DNA from: Campanula takesimana
Lineage: Eukaryota; Streptophyta; Magnoliopsida; Asterales; Campanulaceae
NCBI GenBank assembly: GCA_026119855.1
Contig: JAOWBW010000764.1
Location: 186,001-250,000 of the forward strand
Direction: 5' to 3'
Length of the DNA: 64,000 nt
Under the pieces are notes generated by a model. It was not told the origin of the DNA. It searched no databases and was given only the letters and a program-made list of their open reading frames with translations. Position 1 is the first letter of the stretch. Every line of letters starts with the position of its first letter. The translations under genes and the position numbers were made by a program. Below, in pieces: positions 8,990-20,345 of this stretch.

Positions 8990-9640
8990 ATCCACAGTCA
9001 TTGCAAACACATGAGTTTTAATTTCATTTTATTTCAGTTTAGTTAATTTCATAACAGGTTATGTAGTCACAAGTTTAATCGAGCTTAGACTCATCGAATA
9101 AGTGTAATGCGCAATGATTGTGGAAATAAAAGTATTTTCTTTAGAAAACACAAATTCTTCTTTTATTGTTTCATGGCCAAATTTGGATGTTTATTTATTT
9201 TTTAGACCGCACATTTGAAAGGCTGCCTACGTTCCCCTTTTACAAGTAGGACTAAGGGGCTCAGGTCATCGTAGTTCATTCCAGTTAGACTAGAACTATT
9301 TTAAGAAAGGGAAGATAGAAGAGGGGGATGCTCTAACTTTTGCCTAGACCGCCCTTGCGGGTTTTCAGTCTAGCGAGCTTTGTACGCACCCTTTTTTTTT
9401 TCCTAGGCCGCCCTTTCGGGTTTTCAACCTAGCGGGCTTCTTTTTGCGTAATAATAATATTTTTTTTATTTTTTTTATTTTTTTAAAGAGAATGGGGACT
9501 AGTCGTAGTAGCGCTTAAGCTTGCTGAGGTTGACTGGTTCCTTGAACGGGTTGCCATCCAAATCTGCCATTTTGACTGCCCCTCCAGAGAAGATCTTGTT
9601 AGGTGTCGCGCGCCTTGGTGGCTGAGAGTTGCCGTTTCAA
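8990..9640 (-). other. Tat 3' non-coding region with structured motifs
   Basis: AT-rich non-coding DNA with three recognisable items. 9222-9275 is the CTACG hairpin element, here with a perfect CCCCTT/AAGGGG inner stem. 9342-9378 and 9402-9436 are two copies of a conserved block, CCTAGRCCGCCCTTNCGGG followed by TTTTCAACCTAGCGGGC. The same block recurs at 38790-38826 in a Tat-B element, next to T-runs in both places. No ORF of interest. Confidence 0.5.
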
Positions 9641-10001
9641 TTATTCCACCTCTTGCAGTAGGTCGCGAATTCGCTCTGTAGTCATGTACGGGGGCACTGT
9701 CATGTTGCTTTCACTTCTGGGTCTGGGCTTGTTGAACTCGAGGGGCCGCGGGTTACCATTCTCCATGTAGCACCAAAATCCTCCCCGCTTGGTAAGTGTC
9801 CCTCTATCTATGGAGTCTTGGATTTTTCTTTCTAAGGCCATACAATCATTGGTATCATGGCCTTCATCCGGTGGTATGAACAGAATTTGGAGGGCTCGAA
9901 CGGTTGGAGAGGTGGCAACTCGGAGAGGAGCGCGTTTTCTCCTAAGGGCTGAATTTTACTCATAATTTGCAATCCTTCAAACATTTTTGCCGGTGGGATC
10001 C
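9641..10001 (-). pseudogene. Gag/pro fragment with CCHC-like motif (Tat)
   Basis: Two minus-strand frames overlap around 9840. The first reads PPAKMFEGLQIMSKIQPLGE then PSKFCSYHR. The second reads CMALERKIQDSIDRGTLTKR and ends LLQEVE. Together they give a C-x2-H...GHDTNDC zinc-binding motif interrupted by a one-base frameshift, as in plant Tat Gag. The fragment ends exactly at the solo LTR inserted at 10002. Beyond that insertion (11305 on) the sequence is RT-side DNA of the family A element. This order (gag after RT) is wrong for one intact element, so two elements were probably joined before the solo LTR landed. Confidence 0.65.
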
Positions 10002-11299
10002 TGTAGACACCCCGCCTTGGACCTCTCACCCCGATTGCATACAAAGTATTTTTATTTAACTTATTTTCATTAATTTCTGTTACTTCGGTTAAGTTCCTAA
10101 CTGATTCCGTTAGTTTTGGACTAAACTGCATAACAGAGTTAACTTTTAGGGTCATTCTGTCATTCTGTCATTTTTCACCCGCGGGCGCTTCCGGCACTGC
10201 CAGTGAGCCGCGCGCGCGTCCCGCCCCAAAAGCCGGACCCGCGCGCTTCCCACTTTGGCAGTAACGGATTGCACCTTATTTCCCTCCCTTTTCTTATTTA
10301 CAAACATCTTTTCTTAATCACAAAAACCATCTTTTTACATCCACATTCATCCCCCCTTTTCTCATTAACTCCCAATCCCAAATTCTAAGCATTTTCCCAA
10401 AAACTAATATTTCTTTCATTTATTATTTGATTTCTTTTATTTCTTTTATTTTTCTTTTATTCATTTATCTTATTTGTGATTGGCCCATTCCATTTCACAT
10501 GGATGACCAATTTCCCTCCATCATTTCCCTCTCTTTTTTACCTATAAAAACCATCATCTTCTACCTTGGAAAAGGACTTCTTTTTGGACTCCAATCTTGA
10601 TTCACCAACTACATTATACACAAATTCTCCCAACAAGAGTTCTTAGTAACAAGACTCTACACAAATTGTTCTACAACAATTTCATTACAACAATAACACT
10701 TTCAAGTCAAGGTTCCAAGTCCTCCTTCTCAAGGTACAACTCCATTTTCTTCCTTTGTTTTCTTCTTCTTGATGTATGCAATCCCCATTAATGGGACATG
10801 ACCAACATGACTACTTCACATATTGAAGTTAGTTAAGGTTATCTCCCTACATTTTAATCTTAACTTTAATTCACCATGTTAATTTCTCTTCATCTCTTAA
10901 TGTAATTCTTTAACATTACTTGTTACATGTAATCTTTATCATTAAATAAATAAAACAATTCTATTTTATTTCCCCTTTATTTCCCCTTTTCTTCTCATCA
11001 CAATTGTTAGCACATTTCTATTTAATTAATTGAAGGACATGTAAATATTAGAACACCAATAGTAGCAAGACCCGCGTAAGCGGGGCGGAGTGGGTGTTTA
11101 AGTACTTCCCACTCCGTCACCTAACCCCCGAACCCTTCTCTCCCGAATCTCTGGTTTTGTACATAAATTAGGCTATTTTTAGGTTTTTCTTATGTTCCTT
11201 TAAAAACATAGGTGGCGACTCTAAACAATCTAAAACAAGTTAGACATCCTAGGATAATTCACCGCTCTAGCCAAGTTGTGGTTCCCCGGGGTATCTACA
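10002..11299 (+). mobile_element. Solo LTR of Tat family B
   Basis: Starts TGTAGACACCCCGCC and ends GGGGTATCTACA (1298 bp), flanked on both sides by GATCC (9997-10001 and 11300-11304). A TSD around a single LTR means the body was lost by LTR-LTR recombination. Homologous to 34954-35972 and 45798-46801. Features in order: three GC-rich motifs of GCGCGCTTCC type (ending about 10192, 10221 and 10250, 29 bp apart), a TATA box (TATAAAAA, about 10542), two adjacent covarying hairpins (11071-11115) and an internal primer-site core GGTGGCGACTCT (about 11211). It is about 280 bp longer than the other copies, mostly between the cassette and the hairpins. Confidence 0.9.
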
Positions 11300-11320
11300 G
11301 ATCCCTAGTTTTGTATTGTG

Positions 11321-12501
11321 TCAGAATGAAATTGGTTTGTTGTGCAAAAATTTCAGCAGTCTTTCGCTCGGCTCCTTTTCATGGTGCGAGGGCCACTGCT
11401 CCATTGGACTTATGGGTTGGGGCTCCTTCCCATGTGTCGGGCGTAGAATGGGGGTGTTCATCAGGTACTGTTTAAGGAAATTGAATGCAATTTCGCATCT
11501 TATACTCCAGCCTTTATCTGCGCATCTCTCCATTTCTCGCAATGTTGGCTCTGCTACTATTGTTACATGACCGAGGTATCGGAGTAGTTCTATGAGCCTT
11601 ATTCTTTCGTCTTCGTTGCGGGGGGTTTGCATCTCCAAGATAGCTTGAATCTTCCTCGGGTCGGCTTCTATACCACACTCGGTGACCATGTAACCTAGCA
11701 CTTTCCCTCTACAATCGCCAAACGTGCACTCGGCGGGGTTTAGACACATGACGTGCTCTCTCAGCCTGTTGAAGAACTTCCTTAGATCTGTCAGATGTTG
11801 ACCATCAGAGCCTTTCAAATGTATGATCTTATCGTCCACATATACCTCAATCTCCTTGTGGATCATGTCATGGAAAAGAGCGGTGACTGCCCTTTGATAA
11901 GTAGCCCAGCGTTTCTCAAACCAAACGGCATGACAGTATAGCAGAAAGTACCCCACGGAGTAGTGAAGGCTATCTTCTCGTGGTCTTCCTCGGTCATCTT
12001 AATCTGGTTATAGCCGGCGAACCCATCTACAAATGACTTGACTTCAAAGTTGGCCATCGTGTCCACCAACATATCGATATTGGGCAAAGGGAAGTCATCT
12101 TTTGGAGTGTCCTTGCTGAGATCTCTGAAGTCTACGCATACTCGGACCTTACCATTGGACTTTTTGACGATCACTATGTTGGACAACCAAGTGGGGTATT
12201 CGATCACCCTGATGAAGCCTACACGGAGCAGTTTCTCAATCTCTTCCTTCACTTGTAAGTACCATTCCGGCTTAATACGGCGCAGCTTTTGCTTGACTAG
12301 CTTGGCATCTGGTGCTGTCGGGATTCTGTGCTCTACGATCGAGTTGTCAAGCCCCGGCATGTCCTTGTAAGACCATGCAAACACATCCACGTACTCCTTG
12401 AATAGCTCAATCAATGCTTCCCTCTCGGCTCCGCTAAAGAAGCTCCCAATCTGTGTTTCCTTTGGCTCGGATTCAGTTCCCAAATTCACATACGTTAGCA
12501 C
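11321..12501 (-). pseudogene. Reverse transcriptase of Tat-A copy 2
   Basis: Minus-strand RT in two frames. 11863-12501 carries the N-terminal part: EEIEKLLRVGFIR, NGKVRVCVDFRDL, FPLPNIDMLVD and VMPFGLRNA. 11321-11956 carries TYQRAVTALFHDM, the catalytic EVYVDDKIIH, FNRLREHVMCLNPAECTFG and LGYMVTECGIEADPRKI. The frame changes at about 11904, where a G-run after FGLRNA has lost one base compared with the usual NAGATYQR reading. After TPILRPTHGKEPQ the match to RT families stops; no RNase H or integrase is found. The enzyme copies element RNA to DNA when intact; this copy cannot. Confidence 0.85.
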
Positions 12502-13575
12502 CTCATCGGCAGATTGGGCTCCAGATTCCTTTTGATTAATAACCTGTTCTGAAATTTCTCTAATATATTCATCATTTAGCGTGTCTATGTCTGCCTCTTC
12601 TAATGAATCGTTATTAACTAAGTGTATACCATTAGGTCGATTATTAGTTAGCTAATTTATCAGTTAAAAGAGTGGCTATGGAGGGATACTCAGAAAGGTC
12701 GAGGGTTTCATTCATGGCAAAAGGAATATGGCGTTTGCGACAAGATCATAGTCTTCAGACGTGAGGTCGTCGGACTTAGAGGAAGACTCGAACTCAAAAG
12801 ACAAAACACTAGACTCGGGGGAAGGGGATTTTAAGGAAGTGACAGGAAGTGCTGTGGGAGGTGCGAAAGGAGATCGAGTAAGCCCCAGCGTCCCAACCAT
12901 AAATTCCGGAGTAGATATGGGACCTCCGAGCGTGCACCAGTTTTTCAGCTTGCCTTCCATGGGCTTTACCAACATCCTCGGGTCAATATTGTCCTCTGAT
13001 TCATCCCCAATTGCGGCTACCGTGTCGTCGTCGAGCCCCAGATATCCCAGATGTTGGAGCAGATCTTGGCCGTCCCACGTCTTAGTCAAACCTGGAGTCT
13101 CTGTGGTTTTCCCTGCTGGTTTATCAAGGGTTACAGATTCTAGTTGATCGGCCAAGTCACTTGCAACTTCGGTGGCATATTCGTACTTGATGGTTTTGAT
13201 TCTGCACGTGCTCTTGTCGTATTCCATGTAAGTCAGGATCAGGTTGTTCCGGTCGAACTCTATGTCACTCAAGATCTCGAACCCTTTCTGTAACTTGCCG
13301 GTGTGGTCAAACCATGGTTCTGCGAACTCAAAACACAAAAACTCCTCGCCTTCCTTAACGAAGTAATTGTTAAGAGAAAGGCCGTACAGTCGCATTTCAG
13401 GCTTCTTGTATGGAAACTTCACTTTCTTGAGGAATTCTATCCTTTTCTGTTCCGCTATGTCTTTGGGAGTGAGGGTGTATCCAAGGCCAAACAGCCCTCT
13501 GTGATCAACTTCTTCAACCAAATCTGTGGGACCTTGCAAGTTCTTACCTAGCCCCAGCCGCGGTACGAATCCCAT
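12502..13575 (-). pseudogene. Protease-RT linker with G-patch-like start (Tat-A copy 2)
   Basis: An ORF of 287 codons (12712-13575) starting MGFVPRLGLGKNLQGP, which fits the glycine-rich G-patch pattern seen between protease and RT in Tat elements. The rest is acidic and low in known motifs (YGLSLNNYFVKEGEEF; DLLQHLGYLGLDDDT). It ends at a stop at 12712, while another frame continues PFAMNETLDLSEYPSIA, so a frameshift lies near 12725. The link to the RT ORF (12501 down) has further stops. G-patch domains bind RNA or RNA helicases; the role in these elements is not established here. Confidence 0.65.
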
Positions 13576-13578
13576 GTT

Positions 13579-15139
13579 TCATAGTGTCTTGACAACGGGT
13601 GCCACCTTATCTGAGGTTTTGGTGAGATCGATAGCGCAAATCTGTGCTTGAGCAACTATTTCAAAACCATTGAAGAGTCTGCTCTCCTCTCCATGCTGTA
13701 TTTGTAACACATGAATGCCCTTGGTGTCTGCCCCTTGGGCAGTTACTAGATCACTGTAGACAACAGTCACCTCATTTCCAGACTGAAACTTCACACATTG
13801 ATGCAAGGAAGAAGGAACCGCGCCTGACTGGTGCAACCATGGCCGTCCAAGGAGGAGAGAGAAGGTTGCCGGGATGTCTATGACTTGGAATTCAGTGGGT
13901 AGAATATTGGTTCCGACTGTGATGGGCAGAGTGACAATGCCTATAACTGCGCGACAGGTGGAGTCATGGCTTTAAATCAGCGGCACGAACCCCAACGACA
14001 TCCATCATCCTTGACGGCAAGATGTTGATAGTTGAACCGTTATCGACGAACATACGGGGAATTTTCTTGCCATCCACTTCTACAGTGATATACAACGGCT
14101 CGTTGTGATCAACCCCAAAAATGGGTTTGTCTAACTCTGAGAAAGTGATGATGTTTCCATAGTGGATGTTACCAATCATGTGCGTGACATTCTCTGGAGT
14201 AGTGCATGATGGGACCATCGTAGCGGTGAGGTTTTTCTCAAGCATGAGGCGGTGAGCAAGGGAGGAGGTAAGTAGGGACCAGAGCAAGATGTGTGCTTGG
14301 GTTTGCTTGAGTTGGGTAAGGATAGGATCCTCCTTCTCGAGGTCGGCTTGTTCAGGCTCCTTACCGGAGATTTTCTTGGCACCCTTTGGGTCGGATTGGT
14401 ATACTTGACTGGATCTTGTAAGCAGGCAAACCTCCGCTCGTGGGTCATCTAGAGAGAGCGGTGCTTCATGATGAAGGGGTAGCACTTCTACTTTCTTGGC
14501 TTCTTTGAAGATTTCGGCCCAAGACAAAGGTTGGTCGGGTTTGGGACTTTCTAAAGATTCTACTTCACTAGCTAATTCATCCATAGAAGACAAGTAGCAA
14601 GAAATTCCCTTATCATTAATCATTAAAGTACAATTTGCACCATCACAGTCCGCCACAACAGGATCGGTCGGATCACTGATCTCACTAATTTCTACCATGA
14701 GTATATCACTAGCTAAAGAATCTCTAGGGTCTTCGATGATGCCGATGAGAACGAGCTCTTGTATAGATTTCTTGAGGGCGAAGCATTCTTCGGTAGTATG
14801 ACCGGTACACTTGTGGTAGTGGCAGAACTTTGACAGATCACAGTCGAGACGGGGACGGTACCCTTCTAGTGGTTTGAGGACTTCCGCCTTTATAAGTGCC
14901 TCGAATACACTAGCCATCGTCACTTTTGCTTGGGCGAAGGAATCCATTAGCTCTAGTATGCTTATCTCATTTGTTTGCACCATGTTGACCCCACCGTTGT
15001 CGGGAAGAGGATTGTTCACTACATTGGCACCCTTCGGCTTCTCAATCTTCTTGTCATTGATCAACCCTTGAACTATGCACTTCAATTGGAGGCAACCATC
15101 TGTCGTGTGTCCCATATATTTGTGGTAATTACAGAACAT
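13579..15139 (-). pseudogene. Zinc-knuckle and protease region (Tat-A copy 2)
   Basis: The main ORF (13964-15139) has two zinc-binding motifs, FCNYHKYMGHTTDGC (near its start) and FCHYHKCTGHTTEEC, a low-complexity stretch, then the aspartic protease active site FVDNGSTINILPSRMM (catalytic D in VDNGS). It breaks at 13964. Another frame continues with LLGRPWLHQSGAVPS and LHQCVKF (13579-13836 plus upstream), the usual C-terminal half of Tat retropepsin. The ORF start overlaps the gag stop by 11 bases in a different frame, so expression would need a frameshift or re-initiation. Not functional as it stands. Confidence 0.8.
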
Positions 15140-16538
15140 GGAGGCCTCTCTTGACTAGCACATCAAAGACCTTCCCCATAGGCATGCCAAAATCATCAAA
15201 ATGCTCCCTCTCTCTTTGCGGTGGAGCCCTATTCCTTGTGACAGCTTGAACGTCGAACGGAGTTTCATTTTGGACCATGTTAACTTGTCCAACCGCCTCT
15301 TTCCCACTCTTGGGAGGCACAGGGATTGTAGGAGCCTTGTAACGGAAGGAGTTGTTGCTGTTGCTTTTGGTGGTGTCTTTCGGTGGTACAATTCCGGTGA
15401 TGCCTGCTTCATACCTCACTCCGGTGTCAACCATTTCCCGCAAATCAGGGAAATAACCATTACCGATGGCCACTTTCAATTCGGGGAGCAAGCACTTGTA
15501 GAAAATCTGCTTTTGTTCCTTCACCTTAGGTGGATATTGAACCTCACACAGCCGGTGGTTCCACCTTTTGTAGAAATCGTAGATAGGATCGCCGGTCTTT
15601 TGCATGGTGTTCTCAAGGTCGGTTCGATTCACATGCCAATCCAAGTTAGCTTGGTACTTCTCACAGAACAAGACACTGATTTGATCCCAAGTTTGCCTCT
15701 CACTTGGGTCTAGTCCCAAGAACCATCGCAAAGTTATACCATCCAGAGTGCTATGGAAAACACAGGCCATTTGCTCGTTGGTGCAATCTCGAGCTCTCAT
15801 AGCCAACACATAACTGTCCAAATGAGTCTTAGGACACGAGTCACTATGGAACATTGCCACCTTAGGCATCTTGAAATCCTTTGGGAGAGCCCCAACTTGG
15901 CTAGGATTGATTGTCTTGGTAGTAGGAGCGGCTTGCTTGTCTATAGTCTCGATCAACTTGCGCATTTTCTCTTGCATTGCCATGACCACGGGGTGGTTGG
16001 AGATGTCAGGGACGGATTCCGACAGAGTGACGGGAGGAGTTGTTGAGATAGTCGAAGCGGCCATTCCAATGGTGAAGGGCAATGAAGGTGGAGGCAACTT
16101 GCTAGCAGAGAGGTAGCCACCAAGTAGTTCAGGGGAAGGCTCGTAGACACCTTTGTTCTTGCTCATGGTAGTGGGTCCCTTTTGGGCATAAAGAGAAGGA
16201 GGTGGGACATTTCTATAGTTTGGAAAGTGGAAGGTAGGGGCACCGGTGTTGACGGGGTAGTTGGTATCGACCTCTTCATCCTCGATATGAATAAAATTTT
16301 CACCATCGGGTATCACATCGGCTCCCTTCTTTTGAATGTGGCTCCTCAACTGTTGGTTGTGGTTTTCCAAAGTCTTGTTACTTTCCTCGAGATTCTTGAT
16401 CTTAGCTTCGAGACCGGCGAGGAAGTTCTGAAGGCTTGGGGGAATACCATTGAGAGTGGCTTCGGTGTTGAGCTCGGCGGTGCTAGTAGTAGGAGTGACG
16501 AAGACTGCAGAGACGGCAGATGAGGCGGGAGTTGCCAT
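15129..16538 (-). CDS. Gag protein of Tat-A copy 2
   Basis: 469 codons from MATPASSAVSAVFVTP to a TAA at 15129. Residues about 35-70 look like a coiled coil (LEAKIKNLEESNKTLENHNQQ). Residues about 220-370 hold the plant retrotransposon Gag core: FHSDSCPKTHLDSYVLAMRA, LDGITLRWFLGLDPSE and FYKRWNHRLCEVQYPPK. The tail FDDFGMPMGKVFDVLV is shared with the fragment at 939-1418. The protein would form the virus-like particle. This is the longest undamaged Tat ORF in the window. The downstream protease and RT are broken, so any activity would need help from other copies. Confidence 0.85.
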   Translation of the reverse strand: MATPASSAVSAVFVTPTTSTAELNTEATLNGIPPSLQNFLAGLEAKIKNLEESNKTLENHNQQLRSHIQKKGADVIPDGENFIHIEDEEVDTNYPVNTGAPTFHFPNYRNVPPPSLYAQKGPTTMSKNKGVYEPSPELLGGYLSASKLPPPSLPFTIGMAASTISTTPPVTLSESVPDISNHPVVMAMQEKMRKLIETIDKQAAPTTKTINPSQVGALPKDFKMPKVAMFHSDSCPKTHLDSYVLAMRARDCTNEQMACVFHSTLDGITLRWFLGLDPSERQTWDQISVLFCEKYQANLDWHVNRTDLENTMQKTGDPIYDFYKRWNHRLCEVQYPPKVKEQKQIFYKCLLPELKVAIGNGYFPDLREMVDTGVRYEAGITGIVPPKDTTKSNSNNSFRYKAPTIPVPPKSGKEAVGQVNMVQNETPFDVQAVTRNRAPPQREREHFDDFGMPMGKVFDVLVKRGLHVL

Positions 16539-16539
16539 T

Positions 16540-17475
16540 GCTGATGTCGAGACTGATAACGGGGATGGATCAGAAGCTTCACGTTGCAGTCGACCATCCG
16601 AACGAACCCAAACTTGCTTTGCTGAAAGGTTGGAAGGAGGTGAATTTTAGGAGGGGAATGGCTCATGCAAAGTACATTAATTTACAGAAAAATTGTATAT
16701 TATTTACATCATAATTGGTTGGAAGGGTACCCCTTTTTCGCAACTAGCCTAGAAACTATGATTAGTGGAGGCCATCACTACGTCTATAGACCCCTCGTTT
16801 TTCACATGTCTTGCACATCCCAAACGGACAATCCGGGCGAGGGTCCTATAGGGCAAGCGGCTTCCACCAATCAACGGATCCTACGACTAACCCTTCTTTA
16901 CAGACATTTAACGTGCAGTCGATGTTTCATCCTACACAAGTTAATGATGAGTGGAGATCTTGACAATAAACACTCATCTTACCATGGCACGTCCCTTATA
17001 GGGAAATCAATTTTTTGTGCACTTTCTCTCAAAGGTCTCGACTCATCATTGACTTGGGGATGACTCAACATAGACGACACGTTATTTGTCTAGTAAGAAA
17101 AAACTAGCCAAACCAACCGATCACAAGTTTGGAGTGTTCTAACCTCTAAGTGTGGGTTGACACGGGTAGGATAAAAGGCTCCCACCGCTCGCAAAGCGTA
17201 CACGGTGAGTGGAGGAAACGAGTGACTCGAAAGAAGGGCAACAGTAGCACCGCTAATTTCTGCACATCAAATGCTCCAAGGGTAATAAGGGACATGTGCA
17301 GTGCTGACACGGACTAGTGGTAGTGTGTGGTAAGAAACTAGATTCTTTTTAAGGAGAAAAAGAGAAGTTTTGAATGTTTGAATGATGAAATGCAATGCAA
17401 GAGAGAGGAAGAAGAAAACAACATCATGATGATAACGAAAGTTAGACCCACTAAGTTTGAAATAAATTCAAATCA
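16540..17475 (-). other. Leader of Tat-A copy 2
   Basis: Untranslated leader between PBS and gag ATG in minus sense. 17145-17350 matches 3061-3300 of copy 1, including a nested hairpin. It lacks the TTGACC array and the 25-bp minisatellite of copy 1, so it is about 1.5 kb shorter. Short plus-strand ORFs here have no support. Confidence 0.6.
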
Positions 17476-17494
17476 GTCCCCAGCGGAGTCGCCA
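17476..17494 (-). other. Primer binding site for tRNA-Arg (Tat-A copy 2)
   Basis: Minus-strand TGGCGACTCCGCTGGGGAC, two bases from the LTR end at 17497. It differs by one base (TCC for TCT) from copy 1. Confidence 0.8.
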
Positions 17495-17496
17495 CT

Positions 17497-18635
17497 TGTG
17501 AATACCCCTTTCCGATGAAGCGATGCATGGGAAGTATCTTGCAATAATTATTAGTAACAAAGGGAAATATTCATAGAAACATTAAAATATGAGAGTCGCC
17601 ACGCCGTTTTAATTATAGCAAAAACATTGAAAAAAACATGTTAATGGGTTCGGGGGTCAAATTACAACAAGAGAAGAATATTAAGCGTTATCACTCCTAT
17701 TGCCCAAATTATCGGTCTTTCTATCATGATGCGGTGTATGTTGTGTGTAATGTGTTTAGAGACCATATCCGAAGATTGCCTACATTCCTCTCAATGTGAG
17801 AAGCTCAGGTCAGCGTAGTTCGAGAAGAATTTAGAATAGGCAGAAGAATCGGGATCATGCATAATGATGGGGGAATTACCTAAAGATTAGGGTTTAGAAG
17901 TAGTTCCTAGATCATGTTCGGGTTGATGAACCCTAGATCATCATCGGCTATGAAATAACATGTTAACATGAAGATCACAACCCTAAATATGGCATAAATA
18001 AGGTTTTAATCTAAAAACATGAAGAACATGCGAAGAACATATTATGAACATACGAATGATATGATGAACATATGAATAAACATGCAAGGAACATGAATAT
18101 TATGGATCTACACTAAGAACATGGCAAGAACATGAAGAAAAAGTTAGAAAACTTACCTATGTGGGCAAGAAATAAACCTAGGTCTTCTTGGGATTCTTGA
18201 GGGTGTTCTTGGATGCTTGAGAGGCTTGATGAGAGAGAAAATTCGTGATTAAGAACTCTAAAATATGATATTAAAGCTCCAAAATTCGGACCTTTATTTA
18301 TGAGGCAAGGGAGCCTTTATATAGTGAACTGACCAAGGGATCAAACGGCTGGGATTGGCTGAGGCAACCATGGCCGCGTGGCCAAGGGCGGATGTGGCCG
18401 CTTGGCCAAGGGCAGATATGGACGCGTGGCCATCATTCCTGGATGACGTGATTTTCAAGCTAGGGTTTTAACTGAAATAAGGAAACCCTATTTTGGCCAT
18501 TTTTTGTACATTCTAGAATATTGAGACATATCTTGGGAATCCAGGACAAGTCTTTGCAAGGTTTTTAATTCCTATAAAGTCCTCGTATATTTGGGAAAGC
18601 CCTAATAAACTCATTTTTCAGATCGGGTACTAACA
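17497..18635 (-). mobile_element. 5' LTR of Tat-A copy 2
   Basis: Sense start TGTTAGTACCCGATC at 18635, end ATTCACA at 17497; 1139 bp. Sense order: dyad cassette (18434-18371), TATATAAA (18323-18316), transcribed region, CTACG hairpin (about 17825-17775, inner CTCA/TGAG stem), internal GTGGCGACTCTC primer-site core (about 17603-17590). The outer flank (18636 on) is a decayed Copia element, so copy 2 was inserted into that element. Its 3' LTR was not found. Confidence 0.85.
18371..18434 (-). promoter_or_regulatory. GC-rich dyad cassette of Tat-A LTR, copy 2
   Basis: TGGCCGCGTGGCCAAG (ends 18386), GTGGCCGCTTGGCCAAG (ends 18410) and ATGGACGCGTGGCCA (aligned end 18434): 24-bp steps, as at 7330-7394. 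The TATA box lies about 48 bp further along in sense. Confidence 0.6.
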
Positions 18636-20345
18636 CTATGATGGTTTGGTATACATGAACTCCGTATACCATCAGGTAAGTTCAGTTTTGTGCTACTATC
18701 TGCTGTTGAATCACAATGTGTAACAGTTGGTAGTAGGTGCACTAAGCTCCTTTGGATGAATAAATTGATCAAAGACCGTGGAATCAAACACAAAATCTCG
18801 TCTGTATTTTGTGATGTTAAGGGTAAAGATTCTTAAAGGCCCCGTTTAATGTTCTACCCCTAAGCATCTTGATTTTAGTATTCACTATGTTCGAGATATT
18901 GTTAATCAAAAAATCATTAATCGTTAATTTAAGGTAAATAATAAAGGATTGAATGATATTTTCATATGGCCTTTGTTTTTCGAGAGATGTTTTTCTCTCG
19001 GTGTATGTGAGTTAAGTTGATCGCACAAGTGTGTGGACAATTGTATAACTGTATATTCCAGGAAAAAAAATTGCATTCATGCTTTGCACGATTATCTTTT
19101 GTGATCACTTGGTTGATCTTTCCCGTGGCTATGTGTTTGACCCTTGAATGTGAGACCCTTCTTATCCTGATAATAGAAATTATCTTGTTAATTCCTTCGT
19201 GTTGTTCATCATGGAGTGGGCACCTAATCTAAGGTTACGAGGAAAACAAGCTGCCTCCAATCTTTGAAATCACTACTCATTTAGGCAAAATGACAACGTT
19301 GTACAAAAATACATCACTTGAGGAAAATATTATGGTGACACTGTATTGTGAGAGTGAAAAGCTCCTCCCCGTAACTGATTCAATGCCTAAAAAGGAAGTG
19401 TTTTAGAGGCTACATTATTAAAGGGTATCTTATTGAACTGTTGTGAGTTGGACTGGGCCATTGGATATGTTGACCATACCATATCACACCAAATTGAGAT
19501 CAATCTTCACTATGTGTGCTTGTTAGGCATAACTCAAAATTCGGAATTCTTTGGCCTCGTGAAAATTTCATTTAATTGATTATTATTTTCATCAAATTGT
19601 GGGCTAATCATTTCTTGGTTAGCCCAGGTTTATGAATTCTTTGGCCTCGTGAAAATTTCATTTAATTGATTATTATCTTCACTATGTTTGCCCAGGTTTA
19701 TGTGCAAAGGAATTCGGAACAATCTTTGGGGGTTCATGTGGATATGATCTTCTATCGTATTGCAATGAGCCACAAAATCTAGATAAAATTTTGGTTTTTG
19801 AATTCATGTTCTCTGGCTAATTTGATCCTCCAAAAGGTTCGGTCACCTTGACAGTGTATGTTTCCTAGACCAAGTGAACTTCTCCCTTGTCATAATCAGC
19901 AACAATGCTCTCTTTGGAAATTTCATTATTTTTGTGAGAATGTCATCCATGCAATTGTCTATGCTTATGTTTTGGAAGTTGCGTGCACATCTCTGCACTC
20001 AACTGGTCGCACAACTATGCATTTGTTCTCTTCTTCTCAAAAAAATTGTAAGTATTGTCTTCTTCCACTTGTTCCTCTGCCTTTGATCCTCTAAAGCTGC
20101 AACTCTTATCATAATTCATAAAGGGGTTTCTTGAGATATTTTCATGAATACGCGCACATTTCTTTTAAATATCTAAATAAAAGGGGGAGAGATTGTAGTG
20201 ACCAATTAAGGGGGAGCAAGGTCGAGTTCCTAATGCCATGAATGAAGATGAGTTGGAGTTCAATGGGTGAAGATTGAGGTTTGAGTTTCTTGTACTAACA
20301 TTGTTTTTGCAGGTTTTTAAGAGAACCACGAAAATAGGGGGAGAT
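18636..20345 (+). pseudogene. 3' end of a decayed Copia element
   Basis: At 18697-18835 the plus strand reads LLSAVESQCVTVGSRCTKLL, WMNKLIKDRGI and FCDVKGKD, matching the end of Copia RNase H. Shortly after, KHLDFSIHYVRDIV is the degenerate form of the conserved H-x-D-I-R-x-H-F-x-R-D block (about 18868-18905). Stops are frequent. 18940-20330 is non-coding and includes a direct repeat of about 44 bp (19544-19587 and 19634-19678). Purine runs near 20181 and AAATAGGGGGAGAT before 20346 look like polypurine tracts. Confidence 0.65.

Noticed and set aside
15201..16650. Plus-strand ORFs opposite the Tat-A Gag
   Set aside because: Shadows of the 469-codon Gag; no start or domain support. They are not the antisense ORF type, which lies 3' of pol.
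18611..20094. Short plus- and minus-strand ORFs in the decayed Copia end
   Set aside because: Apart from the RNase H remnant at 18697-18905 none shows a family motif.
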